A DNA stretch of 64,000 nt from Paenibacillus sp. BSR1-1 (GTDB lineage: Bacteria; Bacillota; Bacilli; Bacillales; Cytobacillaceae): positions 124,001 to 188,000 of the forward strand of contig NZ_JAQMWQ010000003.1 of assembly GCF_030403775.1 (NCBI RefSeq), read 5' to 3'. The notes under the pieces are model-generated. The model did not search any database. It was not told the DNA's origin and worked only from the letters and a program-made list of their open reading frames with translations. Made by a program: the position numbers and the translations under genes. Numbering within the stretch: position 1 is the stretch's first letter; every line of letters begins with the position of its first letter. This document shows, piece after piece, positions 25,398 to 34,905 of this stretch.

Positions 25398-25425
25398 GAC
25401 GTATGAATAGGCATACGTCTTTTTT
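25398..25425 (+). terminator. Rho-independent terminator
   Basis: GACGTATG and CATACGTC form a perfect 8-bp stem with a 6-base loop, followed by six T residues. It terminates the two small hypothetical genes. Confidence 0.88.
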
Positions 25426-25547
25426 CTTTATTTATCAAGGTTTCCGCGGAATTTCTTTAACTTTGACATAGTAATTGACATTATTATTATTTGCATAACA
25501 TTAATAAGCTAGGAATGGTTCCTAGCGTCCAGTTTCTGAAATAGTAT

Positions 25548-26564
25548 TTATTGCTCCTTTCCGCCAGCAAGTGATTCTCGGTCACTTGCTGTTGGAGGCT
25601 GCTCTAACCATCCATTTTTTATCATTAGGTTTGCTCCGTCTTCTGCAAATAGCAAAAGTTCTAAAATTAGTCGCTGGTAATGAGCACCTATATCTCTTCT
25701 TGAATTGACACTCAAAGCCGAACCATAATAGGAAAGGGTTAATTGTGTAGACAATTGAATTTGGTACATCATATATTTATCTGAAAAGGTTATAGAAGTA
25801 GAGTTCGTGATCATCGATTGCCAGGAAGTAGGTGAATTTAATTTGTCTGCTTTAAAGACCGATTCAAATATTTGTATGTGTTTATTGGCAATGTCAAGTC
25901 CCCTTTTGAAATGTTGACGAACCTCTTTTGATTGGGCTACTTGGACGAATCCCACTTTTAAAGCAGCATGTAATTGCATTTTTAGGACGTTGAAAGTAAT
26001 ATCACCAATTTCGATAGCATTCAAGGGACGACGATCTCCAAGCCATCCAGTTAAAAAACTTTGATGCTTTACAAAATCGATCGAATCCGGTGGAGTAATA
26101 ATAGGAGGTCGAGTAAAAAGTCCTTTTGAAAGCATTAAATCAATGGATTGATCAAAAAGCTCCATCGTTTCGGACATACAGGTTATATAATACTTACGTA
26201 AGTCAGAACGAACTGAAGTACTAACAGACAAAGAATATCCTGTCATGCCTTGCAAAGACATGATATAAATATAATTTAGATAGAAAGGGTCTTGAAATAG
26301 ACGTGGTGCGTGAATGTTTACGTCGTCTTTTTCTGTAAACCCACGTGGAATAGGGTAATTTTCATTTAACATGAATACTGTAATTTCTTGGATATGCTTT
26401 TTGGATACTTCAAGGGAAGTCTGGTAGATTGATTTGACTTCGTGATCTTCGATATGTTCGAGTGCATAACGAAAGAAACAAATGGACATTGTATCAAAAA
26501 TATATTGAGTCCAAAGGCTTGCAATTTCCGGAGCAGTTAATCGGATTGGGATATGTCTCTCCAA
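25548..26564 (-). CDS. DUF3231 family protein (first paralogue)
   Basis: A 338-residue protein of the DUF3231 family common in Bacillus. It is built of two similar helical halves of ~165 residues, each starting with a segment such as LTAPEIASLWTQYIFDTMS / LNAIEIGDITFNVLKMQL and containing a KKHIQEI / NKHIQIFE helix with ferritin-like spacing. Function is unknown; spore association has been suggested for the family. A paralogue lies at 48735-49748. TTG start with GGAGGATG upstream. No partner gene is adjacent. Confidence 0.8.
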   Translation of the reverse strand: MERHIPIRLTAPEIASLWTQYIFDTMSICFFRYALEHIEDHEVKSIYQTSLEVSKKHIQEITVFMLNENYPIPRGFTEKDDVNIHAPRLFQDPFYLNYIYIMSLQGMTGYSLSVSTSVRSDLRKYYITCMSETMELFDQSIDLMLSKGLFTRPPIITPPDSIDFVKHQSFLTGWLGDRRPLNAIEIGDITFNVLKMQLHAALKVGFVQVAQSKEVRQHFKRGLDIANKHIQIFESVFKADKLNSPTSWQSMITNSTSITFSDKYMMYQIQLSTQLTLSYYGSALSVNSRRDIGAHYQRLILELLLFAEDGANLMIKNGWLEQPPTASDRESLAGGKEQ

Positions 26565-26670
26565 GGTTCATCCTCCAATTTACGAAATTGGTTAGTGTTT
26601 TTATTATTTTCTTAGAGAATGAAAAATATGTTAAAAATCGGAAACTTCGACCATCATATTGTGAAAAATT

Positions 26671-26765
26671 GTACTTAAGTTAAACGGAAGCAAGAGTTAA
26701 AGATTGGGATGGCGGATGCGATCCCTTTTTTTTATTGCATTAACGGAGTAGGTTAGCTAAACAAG
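26671..26765 (+). repeat. Terminator-containing intergenic repeat, copy A
   Basis: Left arm ACTTAAGTTAAACGGAAGC then GAGTTAAAGAT, hairpin GGGAT...ATCCC followed by T8, right arm TTAACGGAGTAGGTTAGC. It matches the family seen at 39489, 40254, 40786, 43410 and 48246. Confidence 0.75.
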
Positions 26766-26768
26766 AAT

Positions 26769-26802
26769 AAAAAGCGTTAATTCACTTGGAATAACGCTTT
26801 TT
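26769..26802. terminator. Bidirectional terminator
   Basis: AAAAAGCGTTA pairs with TAACGCTTTTT around a 12-base loop. It closes the minus-strand TetR remnant. Confidence 0.85.
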
Positions 26803-26827
26803 ATTGAGGTAACTTTCTAAATTTGAG

Positions 26828-27139
26828 CTATTCCATACTTAAAAACTGCCTAATAGACAAACTTGCATATTCCAAATAATCTTCTCGTGATCTATTGCTG
26901 TTCCTCTTCCAATCGATTGAAGCCCCGTAGATTATCCAACTTAACATGGTGGCTATGGTTCTTAACTTTTCATCACTTTGATCCTGATATTTTTTTAATA
27001 GTGATTGAAAAATAATCTCTTCAAGTTCCTTTTTTAATATGGTTTCTATGTTCACTGCCATATCATCATAACTTCTTTGACATCGGTCTGATAGGCTCAT
27101 GTGAAAATTCGTAGTTGATAAAAATAAGCTCTTTAGCAT
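26828..27139 (-). pseudogene. C-terminal half of a TetR-family regulator, DNA-binding domain missing
   Basis: The 103-residue frame resembles the ligand-binding C-terminal domain of TetR regulators (ELEEIIFQSLLKKYQDQSDEKLRTIATMLSWIIYGASIDWKRNSNRSREDYLEYASLSIRQFL). Full TetR proteins are ~190 residues with an N-terminal helix-turn-helix, which is absent. Upstream DNA instead holds an integrase remnant (27161-27229). The first ATG also lacks a ribosome site. It is probably a truncated gene left by a deletion or insertion. Confidence 0.65.
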
Positions 27140-27160
27140 ATTTATTACTTAAATTAAGGA

Positions 27161-27229
27161 GCGTACATAAATTATACCTTTTTCAAAGTCAACGTTGTCC
27201 ATCTTAAAGCAAGAATTTCTCCTCGTCGC
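27161..27229 (-). pseudogene. Fragment of a tyrosine integrase
   Basis: Read on the minus strand, one frame gives RGEILALRW and the adjoining frame gives KMDNVDFEKGIIYVR. Together they reconstruct the catalytic-Arg box of tyrosine recombinases ((A/R)RGEILALxWxDVDFEKG). A frameshift separates the two parts and no further integrase sequence was found. It marks a lost mobile element. Confidence 0.55.
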
Positions 27230-27304
27230 TTTCTGGTAAAGATTGCTAATAAAAAAATTAAATAATTGTCTCGAATCCCATTTTAAGAAAAATTTAGTTT
27301 TGAC

Positions 27305-28201
27305 TCAAGGAAGATTTTGTTTAAATGCTTTAATAAATTGTTTACTATGTTCGGATAATTTTTTGCGTCTTGATCGAACAATTCCAACTGAAAAGCGTAA
27401 TGGATGAGGAAACACAAAGGGAATTGTAATAATGCTACCATTTTGAATACTAGTAAGTTTGTTTAAAAATAAATTCATTGTAATAATAAAACCCAAACCC
27501 TCTGATACTGCTTCAGTAATAACATTAACGTTGTTTGTTGTAAATAATATATTTATATTAGGTACATAGTTAATCAGTTCATTTGCATACCCTGCCAAAA
27601 TAGGATCTTCTGTAAGAATCAAAGATTGATTAGCAAGATCCTCAATTTGTACCTTTTCTAAATAAGCAAGGGGAGAATTTTTGCTGGCACAAATTACTGT
27701 GCCACCTTCGAGAATGGTTTCAAATTCCAAATCGGGATTAGAAGCTGCCATTTCGTCAGTAAATATTGTAATACCAAAATCAGTCTTTTCCGTTTTAACG
27801 TCGGACAAAATTGCATTAGGATTTTTTTCAAAAACTTCTACTTGGCTATAAGTGTATTTTTTTTTATAAGTAACAAGTGCGCTTGGGATTACTAACATAG
27901 CGTTAGGACTGACAGATAATGATATATTGATTTTTTCAGGATATATCTTTTGATGCGCAAAAATGGAAATATCTTCGACCTTTAGCATAATTTCCTGCGC
28001 CTTACTTACAATAATTTCTCCATCTTCGGTAAGCTCAGCACCCAATCTAGAACGATTAAATAACTTTAATTGAAGTTCCATTTCTAAATTAGTTATGGCT
28101 TTACTAATACCAGACGGAGAAATATGAAGATTCTCAGCAGCTTTAATTAATGATTTTGTTTTAGCAACCTCAAGTAAGTATTCCAATTGTATTAGATTCA
28201 T
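27305..28201 (-). CDS. LysR-family transcriptional regulator
   Basis: A 298-residue LysR regulator. The N-terminal winged helix is LEYLLEVAKTKSLIKAAENLHISPSGISKAITNLEMELQLKLFNRS. The effector domain follows (residues ~90-295) with IVICASKNSPLAY- and EGLGFIITMN-type strands. The ATG at 28201 has CGGAGTGAT upstream; an earlier in-frame ATG at 28219 does not. It is divergent from the FGE-sulfatase pair and likely regulates it. CysB-like control by sulfur availability is possible but not shown by sequence. Confidence 0.87.
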   Translation of the reverse strand: MNLIQLEYLLEVAKTKSLIKAAENLHISPSGISKAITNLEMELQLKLFNRSRLGAELTEDGEIIVSKAQEIMLKVEDISIFAHQKIYPEKINISLSVSPNAMLVIPSALVTYKKKYTYSQVEVFEKNPNAILSDVKTEKTDFGITIFTDEMAASNPDLEFETILEGGTVICASKNSPLAYLEKVQIEDLANQSLILTEDPILAGYANELINYVPNINILFTTNNVNVITEAVSEGLGFIITMNLFLNKLTSIQNGSIITIPFVFPHPLRFSVGIVRSRRKKLSEHSKQFIKAFKQNLP

Positions 28202-28459
28202 AGGATCACTCCGATTCATTTAAGTGAAAAATATTCAACTAAACCTCACTAATTTACACTTTATATTAACTTAAAGAGAAAGTATATTAATTTCAAAGAT
28301 GTTACTCGTTCTTTGAAAATTTTTATTCGTAAATGATGGACAAACCAAAATTAGTTTTGGAGGTGTAATTTATGGTGAATATTTTTTAAAAATTTTCACG
28401 AAATAGCCAGTGCAGGAAGCTTTTTGTTGAAATAATCATGCTAAAAGTGAGGGGTATGA

Positions 28460-29419
28460 ATGGAACTAGAAAAAAAATCCGGCTGTTGTTTGCCAAAAAA
28501 ACAAAAATCAACTGTATCTCAATCCTCAGGATTAAGTGTTGTGAAAAGTTGTAAGGGGAGTTCTGACAAAAATGCAATTTACGTTCCAGGTGGCGAATTT
28601 TTAATGGGAACCGATGATCCTGAAGGGTACAAGGACGATGGTGAAGGACCAGTACGTAAAGTAAAAGTTGATCCTTTCTACATAGACGCTTGTACTGTAA
28701 CTAATTCTCAATTTGAAGAGTTTGTATCTGATACAGGCTACAAAACTGAGGCAGAAATTTACAACTGGTCTTTTGTTTTTCATTCGCTTGTGTCATATGA
28801 AACACGAACGAAGGTTACTCAATTTGTTCAACAGACTCCTTGGTGGTTAGTTGTTAATGGTGCGAACTGGAGACATCCTGAAGGGCCGGATTCAACACTT
28901 AAAGATAGACTTGATCATCCAGTAGTTCATGTATCATGGAATGATGCTATAGCATATTGCAACTGGGCAGGGAAAAGACTGCCCACTGAAGCAGAATGGG
29001 AATTTGCTGCTAGGGGAGGTTTAGAACAAAAAAAATATGCTTGGGGAGATGAATTACTACCCAACGGTCAATATTATGCAAATATTTGGCAGGGGCAATT
29101 CCCCAATGAAAATCGAAGATTAGACGGATATAAAGGAACTGCCCCAGCTCGATCATTTCCACCGAATAAGTATGGCTTATATAATGTTTCAGGAAATGTC
29201 TGGGAATGGTGTTCTGATTGGTTTAGTCCAACCTATCATATATATGACACAAAAGAAAATCCCAAAGGTATACCAAACGGAACATCTAAGGTAATACGTG
29301 GTGGCTCTTATCTTTGTCATGAATCTTACTGTAATCGTTATCGAGTAGCTTCCCGTAGTTCCAGTACACCCGACAGTTCAACTGGACACATGGGATTTCG
29401 TTGCGCTAAAGATGCTTAA
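28460..29419 (+). CDS. Formylglycine-generating enzyme (sulfatase-maturating)
   Basis: A 319-residue FGE-sulfatase-domain protein (SUMF1 fold): VPGGEFLMGTDDPE at 42-55, VHVSWNDAIAYCNWAGKRLPTEAEWEFAARGG at 157-188, GNVWEW, RGGSYLCHESYCNRYR and GFRCAKDA at the end. Cys286 and Cys291 are the copper-binding active-site pair. Aerobic FGEs oxidise the Cys of a CxPxR motif to formylglycine; the sulfatase 130 bases downstream has that motif. There is no signal peptide, so it acts in the cytosol. The N-terminus has an unusual CC pair (Cys9-Cys10). Confidence 0.93.
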   Translation: MELEKKSGCCLPKKQKSTVSQSSGLSVVKSCKGSSDKNAIYVPGGEFLMGTDDPEGYKDDGEGPVRKVKVDPFYIDACTVTNSQFEEFVSDTGYKTEAEIYNWSFVFHSLVSYETRTKVTQFVQQTPWWLVVNGANWRHPEGPDSTLKDRLDHPVVHVSWNDAIAYCNWAGKRLPTEAEWEFAARGGLEQKKYAWGDELLPNGQYYANIWQGQFPNENRRLDGYKGTAPARSFPPNKYGLYNVSGNVWEWCSDWFSPTYHIYDTKENPKGIPNGTSKVIRGGSYLCHESYCNRYRVASRSSSTPDSSTGHMGFRCAKDA

Positions 29420-29548
29420 TCAATCATTTCACGAGAAATTTTAACAAGTGATTTTGATTTCACTTTAAAGGTGTTTCAATAGTTTAATATGCCCAATGAA
29501 AGTTAGATTAACAAATAAGTTTATTTCTAGATTAAAGGAGACGAAAAA

Positions 29549-31669
29549 ATGAAAAATAATATTGTATACATTGTCCTTGACGATATGGGTTTTTCTGACC
29601 TAGGTTGCTATGGTTCGGAAATTAAGACGCCTAATATAGATCGTTTAGCACAAAATGGATTGAGCTATAATAATTTTCATGTTACGCCACTTTGTTCCCC
29701 AACCAGAGCAAGCTTATTGACAGGTAGAAATCATCATTCTGTTGGTATGGGGGTTCTAGCAAATTTCGATTTAGGTCCAGATGTACCGAACTCACGAGGT
29801 AAAATCAAATCTTCAGCAGGAACATTAGCGGAAATTCTAAAGGAAAATGATTTTAGTACTTATGCTGTAGGGAAATGGCATTTAACACCAATATATGAAG
29901 AAACACCGGCTGGTCCTTTTGATAACTGGCCGTTGGGAAAAGGTTTTGAACGGTTTTACGGATTTTTAGATGCTTGCTCTGATCAATTTACACCTACTTT
30001 AGTTTACGATAATCATAACGTGGAGCCTCCCAAAAAAACTGGATATCATCTTTCTGAAGATCTTGTTGATCATGGAATAAAGTTTATTTCTGATCACGCT
30101 TCAATTTTTCCTGATAAACCATTCTTTATGAATCTTGCATTTGGTGCGCAGCATTATCCCCATCAAGTCCCACAAAGTTATATCGATATGTATAAAGGAA
30201 CATATGCAAAAGGATGGGATCAAATACGCGAAGAAAGATTGGAACGTCAAAAATTATTAGGAATCGTACCACAAGATACAGTGCTTGCGGAACGTAATCC
30301 TGGTGTGAAGGAATGGGATAAGCTTACATCTGATGAAAAACGACTTTTCGAAAGATTTCAAGAAACATATGCAGGGTTCCTAACTCACACAGATGAACAG
30401 ATCGGTCGATTCGTTGATTTTCTTGAAGCTATTGGGCAATTGGACAATACGATGATTGTATTTCTTTCTGATAATGGGGCGAGTCAGGAGGGGGAATTTG
30501 ATGGGATTTTGGAACCAGATTCTTATTATAACGGAATTCCAACGACTGCTGAAAAAATGTTCGATCGCATCGATGAAATTGGTGGACCAAATGCACACCC
30601 TAATTATCCTCGTGGGTGGGCTCAGGCAAGCAATACACCGTTTAAATACTATAAACAAACAACTTTTGACGGAGGAATTCATGTTCCTTTGATTTATCAT
30701 TTCCCAAATCGAATCAAGGATATTGGAAGTGTCCGTAATCAGTTCCATCATGTCATTGATATCACTCCGACCGTTCTAGACTTGGCTGGAATAAGTGCAC
30801 CTAAAGAAATCAAAGGAGTTAAGCAAATGCCGTTGCATGGAAAGAGCATGCAGTATACATTTGATAATCCCAAAGTTCAAACTATCCGTGAAACTCAATA
30901 CTTCCTTATGGGAGCACAGCGAGCGATTTGGCATGACGGCTGGAAGGCAACCTCTTTTCATACGAAAGGAACACCTTTTGAGGATGATCGATGGGAATTG
31001 TATAACACGATTGAAGATTTTTCTCAATCCAATAATTTAGCTGAAAGGTTTCCAGAGAAACTGAATGAATTAAAGGAAATCTGGTTTGTAGAAGCTGAAA
31101 AATATGATGCTCTCCCAATTATTGATAAAACGATTGAATTATTTTCTTATGTCTCCCCTGATGATAGAGTAAGAAATCGTACAGAGTTTACTTACTATCC
31201 AAACATGGGCTATACTCTTGCAATGCCATCTATACTTAATCGTTCTTACAAGATTAAAGTACCGATTGATTGTCTAAGTAAAGAAAGTAAGGGTGTATTA
31301 ATTGCGCACGGAAGTCCAAACAGTGGATATACAATGTATATTCAAAATAACCGTATATACTATGAGTATAATTATGTGGGGACTGTCTATAAAATTGAAT
31401 CTAATCTAGAAATACCAGTTGGAAAGTCAACGATACGTTTCGAATTTGAGAAAACAGGTCAATTTAAAGGAAAAGGCAGCCTATTTATCGATGATCACCA
31501 TGTTGGAGAAGTTGATATGCCAAGGACCTTACCGTTTTTGATTTCAATGGAAGGATTATCTGTTGGACGAGATGCATATTTACCTGTAAGCAAAAACTAT
31601 GCAGATAGAGGAGACTTCGCATTTACAGGGAATATCCAAAAAATCGAGTTTATTTTGCAAAATGATTAG
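29549..31669 (+). CDS. Arylsulfatase family sulfatase, Cys-type, cytosolic
   Basis: A 706-residue type I sulfatase. Metal ligands Asp11-Asp12 lie in VLDDMGFSDLGCYGSEI, and the CSPTRASLLTGR signature (Cys49-Ser-Pro-Thr-Arg53) provides the formylglycine precursor. AVGKWH, HYPHQVPQ, FLSDNGAS and FDGGIHVPLIYHFP complete the active site. Residues ~560-706 form a C-terminal beta-rich domain. With no signal peptide, it must act on imported sulfate esters. Its partner FGE precedes it; no dedicated transporter is adjacent. AAAGGAGACG precedes the ATG. Confidence 0.93.
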   Translation: MKNNIVYIVLDDMGFSDLGCYGSEIKTPNIDRLAQNGLSYNNFHVTPLCSPTRASLLTGRNHHSVGMGVLANFDLGPDVPNSRGKIKSSAGTLAEILKENDFSTYAVGKWHLTPIYEETPAGPFDNWPLGKGFERFYGFLDACSDQFTPTLVYDNHNVEPPKKTGYHLSEDLVDHGIKFISDHASIFPDKPFFMNLAFGAQHYPHQVPQSYIDMYKGTYAKGWDQIREERLERQKLLGIVPQDTVLAERNPGVKEWDKLTSDEKRLFERFQETYAGFLTHTDEQIGRFVDFLEAIGQLDNTMIVFLSDNGASQEGEFDGILEPDSYYNGIPTTAEKMFDRIDEIGGPNAHPNYPRGWAQASNTPFKYYKQTTFDGGIHVPLIYHFPNRIKDIGSVRNQFHHVIDITPTVLDLAGISAPKEIKGVKQMPLHGKSMQYTFDNPKVQTIRETQYFLMGAQRAIWHDGWKATSFHTKGTPFEDDRWELYNTIEDFSQSNNLAERFPEKLNELKEIWFVEAEKYDALPIIDKTIELFSYVSPDDRVRNRTEFTYYPNMGYTLAMPSILNRSYKIKVPIDCLSKESKGVLIAHGSPNSGYTMYIQNNRIYYEYNYVGTVYKIESNLEIPVGKSTIRFEFEKTGQFKGKGSLFIDDHHVGEVDMPRTLPFLISMEGLSVGRDAYLPVSKNYADRGDFAFTGNIQKIEFILQND

Positions 31670-31932
31670 GTTGAAGTTTTTAAATAGGGTAGAACATGTT
31701 AGTTAAATGAAAAATGTTCATTAAACAATCTTTTATAAGGTTTGAACTGTATTACGGTAACCTATAAGTTCCTTGATGGGGTAGGTGTCTATAGTTCGAG
31801 CCTAGTTGGATTATTAAAAACAGACTCTTGGTAATCCTTGATTATCAAGGGTTTTGTAATACGCTCTAAAAACTAAAAGAATGACCCATTTATAAAGTAA
31901 CCCTATTTAACCTCGAGGGAGGAGAACGGGAA

Positions 31933-32001
31933 ATGCAACTAAAAAAGAAGACCAGATTTCGAAACATTTTCACAAAAATGGTTGCTCGAATAGTATTTTA
32001 A
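31933..32001 (+). pseudogene. Possible N-terminal remnant of a membrane signalling protein
   Basis: After a strong GAGGGAGGAG site, an ATG opens a 22-codon frame, MQLKKKTRFRNIFTKMVARI plus two residues, then TAA. The basic start followed by a hydrophobic onset resembles the cytosolic lead-in of chemoreceptors or sensor kinases, but the transmembrane segment never follows. It could also be a real tiny ORF. Confidence 0.3.
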
Positions 32002-32535
32002 GTAGCCACTTCGGTTAGGTCCTGTGAAGCTTTAGCTATACAATAGGTATGGCTTAGGGAGTTGAAAGAAATAGAACAATAAAAACAGCAGTTTTTTCAG
32101 GTGGCTCTATATTATAGAGTTGCCTTTTATTTTCGTCATGTGTAGGCATTAATTACATATTTGGTGTTGTATTTTTTTGAACAAGGAGATCTCATAACTG
32201 AACCGAGTAGATTTGTCGGTAATCGATCTGATTTCAAGGTCTGCAATACCTTTTCTAAGGCAACTTTAGTAGTAGGATTAGGTAAACTAATGTTGCTTAA
32301 CAACAATCATTAAAACCTTCTGTTGCTTCACGGATTTATTTAACCTATAAAAGTAAAAAGATACAACACTATATCTAGTGATGTACCTTTTTTATATTGT
32401 CTGACATTCTATGAGAGTCCTTTGTTTATCCTTTAACACTTGGGTATTCATTATTGAAAGGACCTTTTTGTCATTTATACTATTATAGCATCACTAGAAT
32501 ATACTCAGAAATGATGACCCCCGCATGATGTTTCA

Positions 32536-32579
32536 ATTGCTTACAGAGTTAAACCACCATCTACAAGTGCAATTGAACT
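32536..32579 (-). pseudogene. 3' fragment of an SDR gene related to 57248-58006
   Basis: The minus strand encodes SSIALVDGGLTL then stop, the exact C-terminus type of the SDR at 57248. About 44 bases are nearly identical (differences near the stop and in one codon). Nothing upstream continues the frame, so only the tail of a former paralogue remains. Confidence 0.6.
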
Positions 32580-32829
32580 TGTGGCAGCCCTTTTTCTTGT
32601 TTTTAGTAACGACTTTAAGTAATTCCAATATTTTTCAAAATACAGGTTGACAATTTCTCTAGCGGGTATTATATTTGTGTCTATAAAGAAAAAAGCCGAG
32701 TAAACTAGTAGGTTAAGTAAGGATAATGGAATTCGAGAAGCATATGATTTTGCACCTCACTATTAGTCTATATTCTTTTCATAGAATACCTTTATAAAAA
32801 CAAATTTTTTAGCCGGTCGGACTACCGAA

Positions 32830-32868
32830 GGCTCCTATCTCAATTAAATGAGATTAGGAGCCTTTTTT
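32830..32868 (+). terminator. Strong terminator-like hairpin
   Basis: GGCTCCT pairs with AGGAGCC, with further pairing ATCTCA/TGAGAT inside, followed by six T residues. There is no intact gene upstream on this strand nearby, so it probably belonged to a lost gene. Confidence 0.75.
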
Positions 32869-33094
32869 GTTAGTTTCACCAGAATAGAAAGAAAAAAATG
32901 ATGAAATCTGCCGATTGGACCGCCAAAGGCTTTTCAAACAAATAGGCGCCTTTTTTATTAAAATCACGTCCAGTGATGTGGAAAGTATGTAACTCATTGG
33001 TGGGAGGTGACATGTAGAGATCATAGTTACATTAGAAGGACTAGCATTTTTTTTGGTCATTTTTCAAGAGGGTATTAAACAAATCTATTTAACC

Positions 33095-33115
33095 AGTCAT
33101 TCAAGGAGAATGACT
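33095..33115 (+). promoter_or_regulatory. Inverted repeat upstream of the peptide transporter
   Basis: AGTCATTC and GAATGACT are perfectly complementary around AAGGA, 44 bases before the binding-protein start. It could be an operator or a 5'-leader hairpin. No U-tract follows, so it is not a terminator. Confidence 0.45.
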
Positions 33116-33158
33116 GACTAATAGGTTGTTTAAAAGATAAAAAACAGGGGTGAAATAA

Positions 33159-34874
33159 GTGAAAAAGAGTTTTAAAAGTTTTATAAGCATTATTTTTCTA
33201 GCGATGATTCTTTCAGCTTGTGCTCTAGACTCATCAAGTTCAAAACAATCTGCTGTACCAGAAAAGAAAGTAAATACGCCTGCAAAGGACAGAGGAGTCA
33301 AAGTATTTAAGGCAGCAAACCTTTCAGCATTACCTGAAAAGGCCAAATCCCGAAAAGATTTATTTATTGCAGGAATATCTGCCCCCGGCGGTGTTTTTTT
33401 ACCGTATTTCTATGAAAATGGGTGGGATGGGAATGCCACGGATCCTATTTTTGCTCCATTGGTTAACCTAGATAAAGAAGGCAAGCCTGTTGGAATTCTA
33501 GCAGATAAGTGGAACATATCAAGTGACCAGCTTACATATACGTTTCATTTAAGAAATGGAGTAACATTTAGTGATGGCTCTCCTGTAACAGCGGATGATG
33601 TGGCCTTTACCTTAACATTGCTGCATGATCCAGCTTATGAAGGATACCAAGATATATCTCTTGCTGCCATACAAGGCGGTAAGGAATACAAAGAAGGGAA
33701 AGCGAAAACAATTGAAGGTATCAAAGTAAAAAACAAGCAGACTATTGAAATCACAACCACCGAAGTAAACGCGAAGGCGCTGCTCCTATTAGGCGGTCAA
33801 GTGTTATCAAAAGCCTATTATGGCAAAGACTATGAATATGGAAAACTTGATTATTTAAAGGATCTTTATTCAAAGCCGCTTGGAGCAGGTCCATACAAAT
33901 TTATCAAATATGTCCCAGGACAAGAAATCCGTTATGAGGCAAACGAACATTATTATGCAGGGAAACCAAAGACAAAAAATTTAATCTTTAAAGTCATCGA
34001 TACTTCGACATCACTTCAATTATTTGAAACAGGAGAGCTTGATTATGCTAGCTTCTCTGCAGATGACGATACAGTGGGACAATTGCAAAGCTTAGGATTT
34101 GCTAATGTCCGAGTAGGTCCAGTTAATGACTTTGGCCTTATTTATGTAAATAATTCTCGTCCACAGTTTAAGGATAAGAAAGTTCGGCAGGCGCTTATTT
34201 ATGGTTTGGACCGTCAAAAGATTGTAGATGTCAAATTCAAAAGTTATGGTGAAGTCGCTAATATACCAGTTTCAAAGGTTTCATGGGCTTATAACGATAA
34301 AGGTATTAATAAATATGAGTTTAATGCTGGAAAAGCAAAAGAATTACTAGATCAAGCAGGTTGGAAGGCAGGAAAAGATGGTATCCGTGAAAAAGACGGA
34401 AAACCATTTGTTATTCACTACCTAACGAGAACGGCGGAAGACCCCATCATCCCAATTGCTAAGGAAAATTATGAGGATATTGGTATTAAATTTGAACCTG
34501 AGATTATGGACTTTAATGCCTTAGTAGCAAAATTAAACAAAAAAGATTATGACTTTGCGTCCGTATCGACTTCACAAATTTTAGATCCAAGTGACCCTGT
34601 AGAAGAATTTGCTACGGGTAACCCGAATAATGCTGCCGGATATTCGAATCCAAAGGTAGATGAGCTAATCAAAAAAGGGCTTAATACATTAGATATAGAA
34701 AAACGTAAAGAAATCTACCATGAGTTATATAAAGAATTGAATGAAGATCCACCTGTCATTTTGGTTCATTACCGCCAAAGTGCAAGAGCCATTAGCGGTC
34801 AAATAAAAGGTTTAATTCCTGATAATTACACAGGCATCGGTGCTAGCTTACCAAACATTTCGATTAAAAAGTAA
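33159..34874 (+). CDS. Oligopeptide/dipeptide ABC transporter substrate-binding lipoprotein
   Basis: A 571-residue family 5 extracellular solute-binding protein. It has a lipoprotein signal (SIIFLAMILSACAL, lipobox LSAC), the family signature YTFHLRNGVTFSDGSPVTADDVAFTLTLL and later VRQALIYGLDRQKIVD. It would capture peptides or similar ligands outside the cell. It heads a five-gene operon with two permeases and two ATPases. GTG start with CAGGGGTG upstream. Ligand specificity cannot be read from sequence. Confidence 0.9.
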   Translation: MKKSFKSFISIIFLAMILSACALDSSSSKQSAVPEKKVNTPAKDRGVKVFKAANLSALPEKAKSRKDLFIAGISAPGGVFLPYFYENGWDGNATDPIFAPLVNLDKEGKPVGILADKWNISSDQLTYTFHLRNGVTFSDGSPVTADDVAFTLTLLHDPAYEGYQDISLAAIQGGKEYKEGKAKTIEGIKVKNKQTIEITTTEVNAKALLLLGGQVLSKAYYGKDYEYGKLDYLKDLYSKPLGAGPYKFIKYVPGQEIRYEANEHYYAGKPKTKNLIFKVIDTSTSLQLFETGELDYASFSADDDTVGQLQSLGFANVRVGPVNDFGLIYVNNSRPQFKDKKVRQALIYGLDRQKIVDVKFKSYGEVANIPVSKVSWAYNDKGINKYEFNAGKAKELLDQAGWKAGKDGIREKDGKPFVIHYLTRTAEDPIIPIAKENYEDIGIKFEPEIMDFNALVAKLNKKDYDFASVSTSQILDPSDPVEEFATGNPNNAAGYSNPKVDELIKKGLNTLDIEKRKEIYHELYKELNEDPPVILVHYRQSARAISGQIKGLIPDNYTGIGASLPNISIKK

Positions 34875-34880
34875 TGATTG

Positions 34881-34905
34881 AGTGCCTGGCCAAAAGCTAG
34901 GCACT
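34881..34905 (+). promoter_or_regulatory. Intercistronic hairpin after the binding-protein gene
   Basis: AGTGCCTGGC and GCTAGGCACT pair (one G-T wobble) around CAAAA, followed by TTTCAAT. Such hairpins after binding-protein genes stabilise the upstream mRNA or attenuate transcription, giving excess binding protein over permease. Confidence 0.7.

Larger units (their letters stand above)
31670..33158. other. 1.5-kb decayed intergenic region
   Basis: No intact gene was found. It contains a fragment resembling the start of a membrane sensor (31933-32001), a 3' fragment of an SDR gene (32536-32579), weak hairpins near 32103-32130, a strong terminator at 32830-32868 and a hairpin at 33095-33115. 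The mix of fragments suggests repeated insertion and deletion. Confidence 0.6.

Noticed and set aside
31785-31860. A tRNA-3'-end-like stretch (AGTTCGAGCC) followed by an inverted repeat, possible att site
   Set aside because: No cloverleaf or CCA-ending acceptor could be drawn, and no integrase or direct repeat partner was found nearby.
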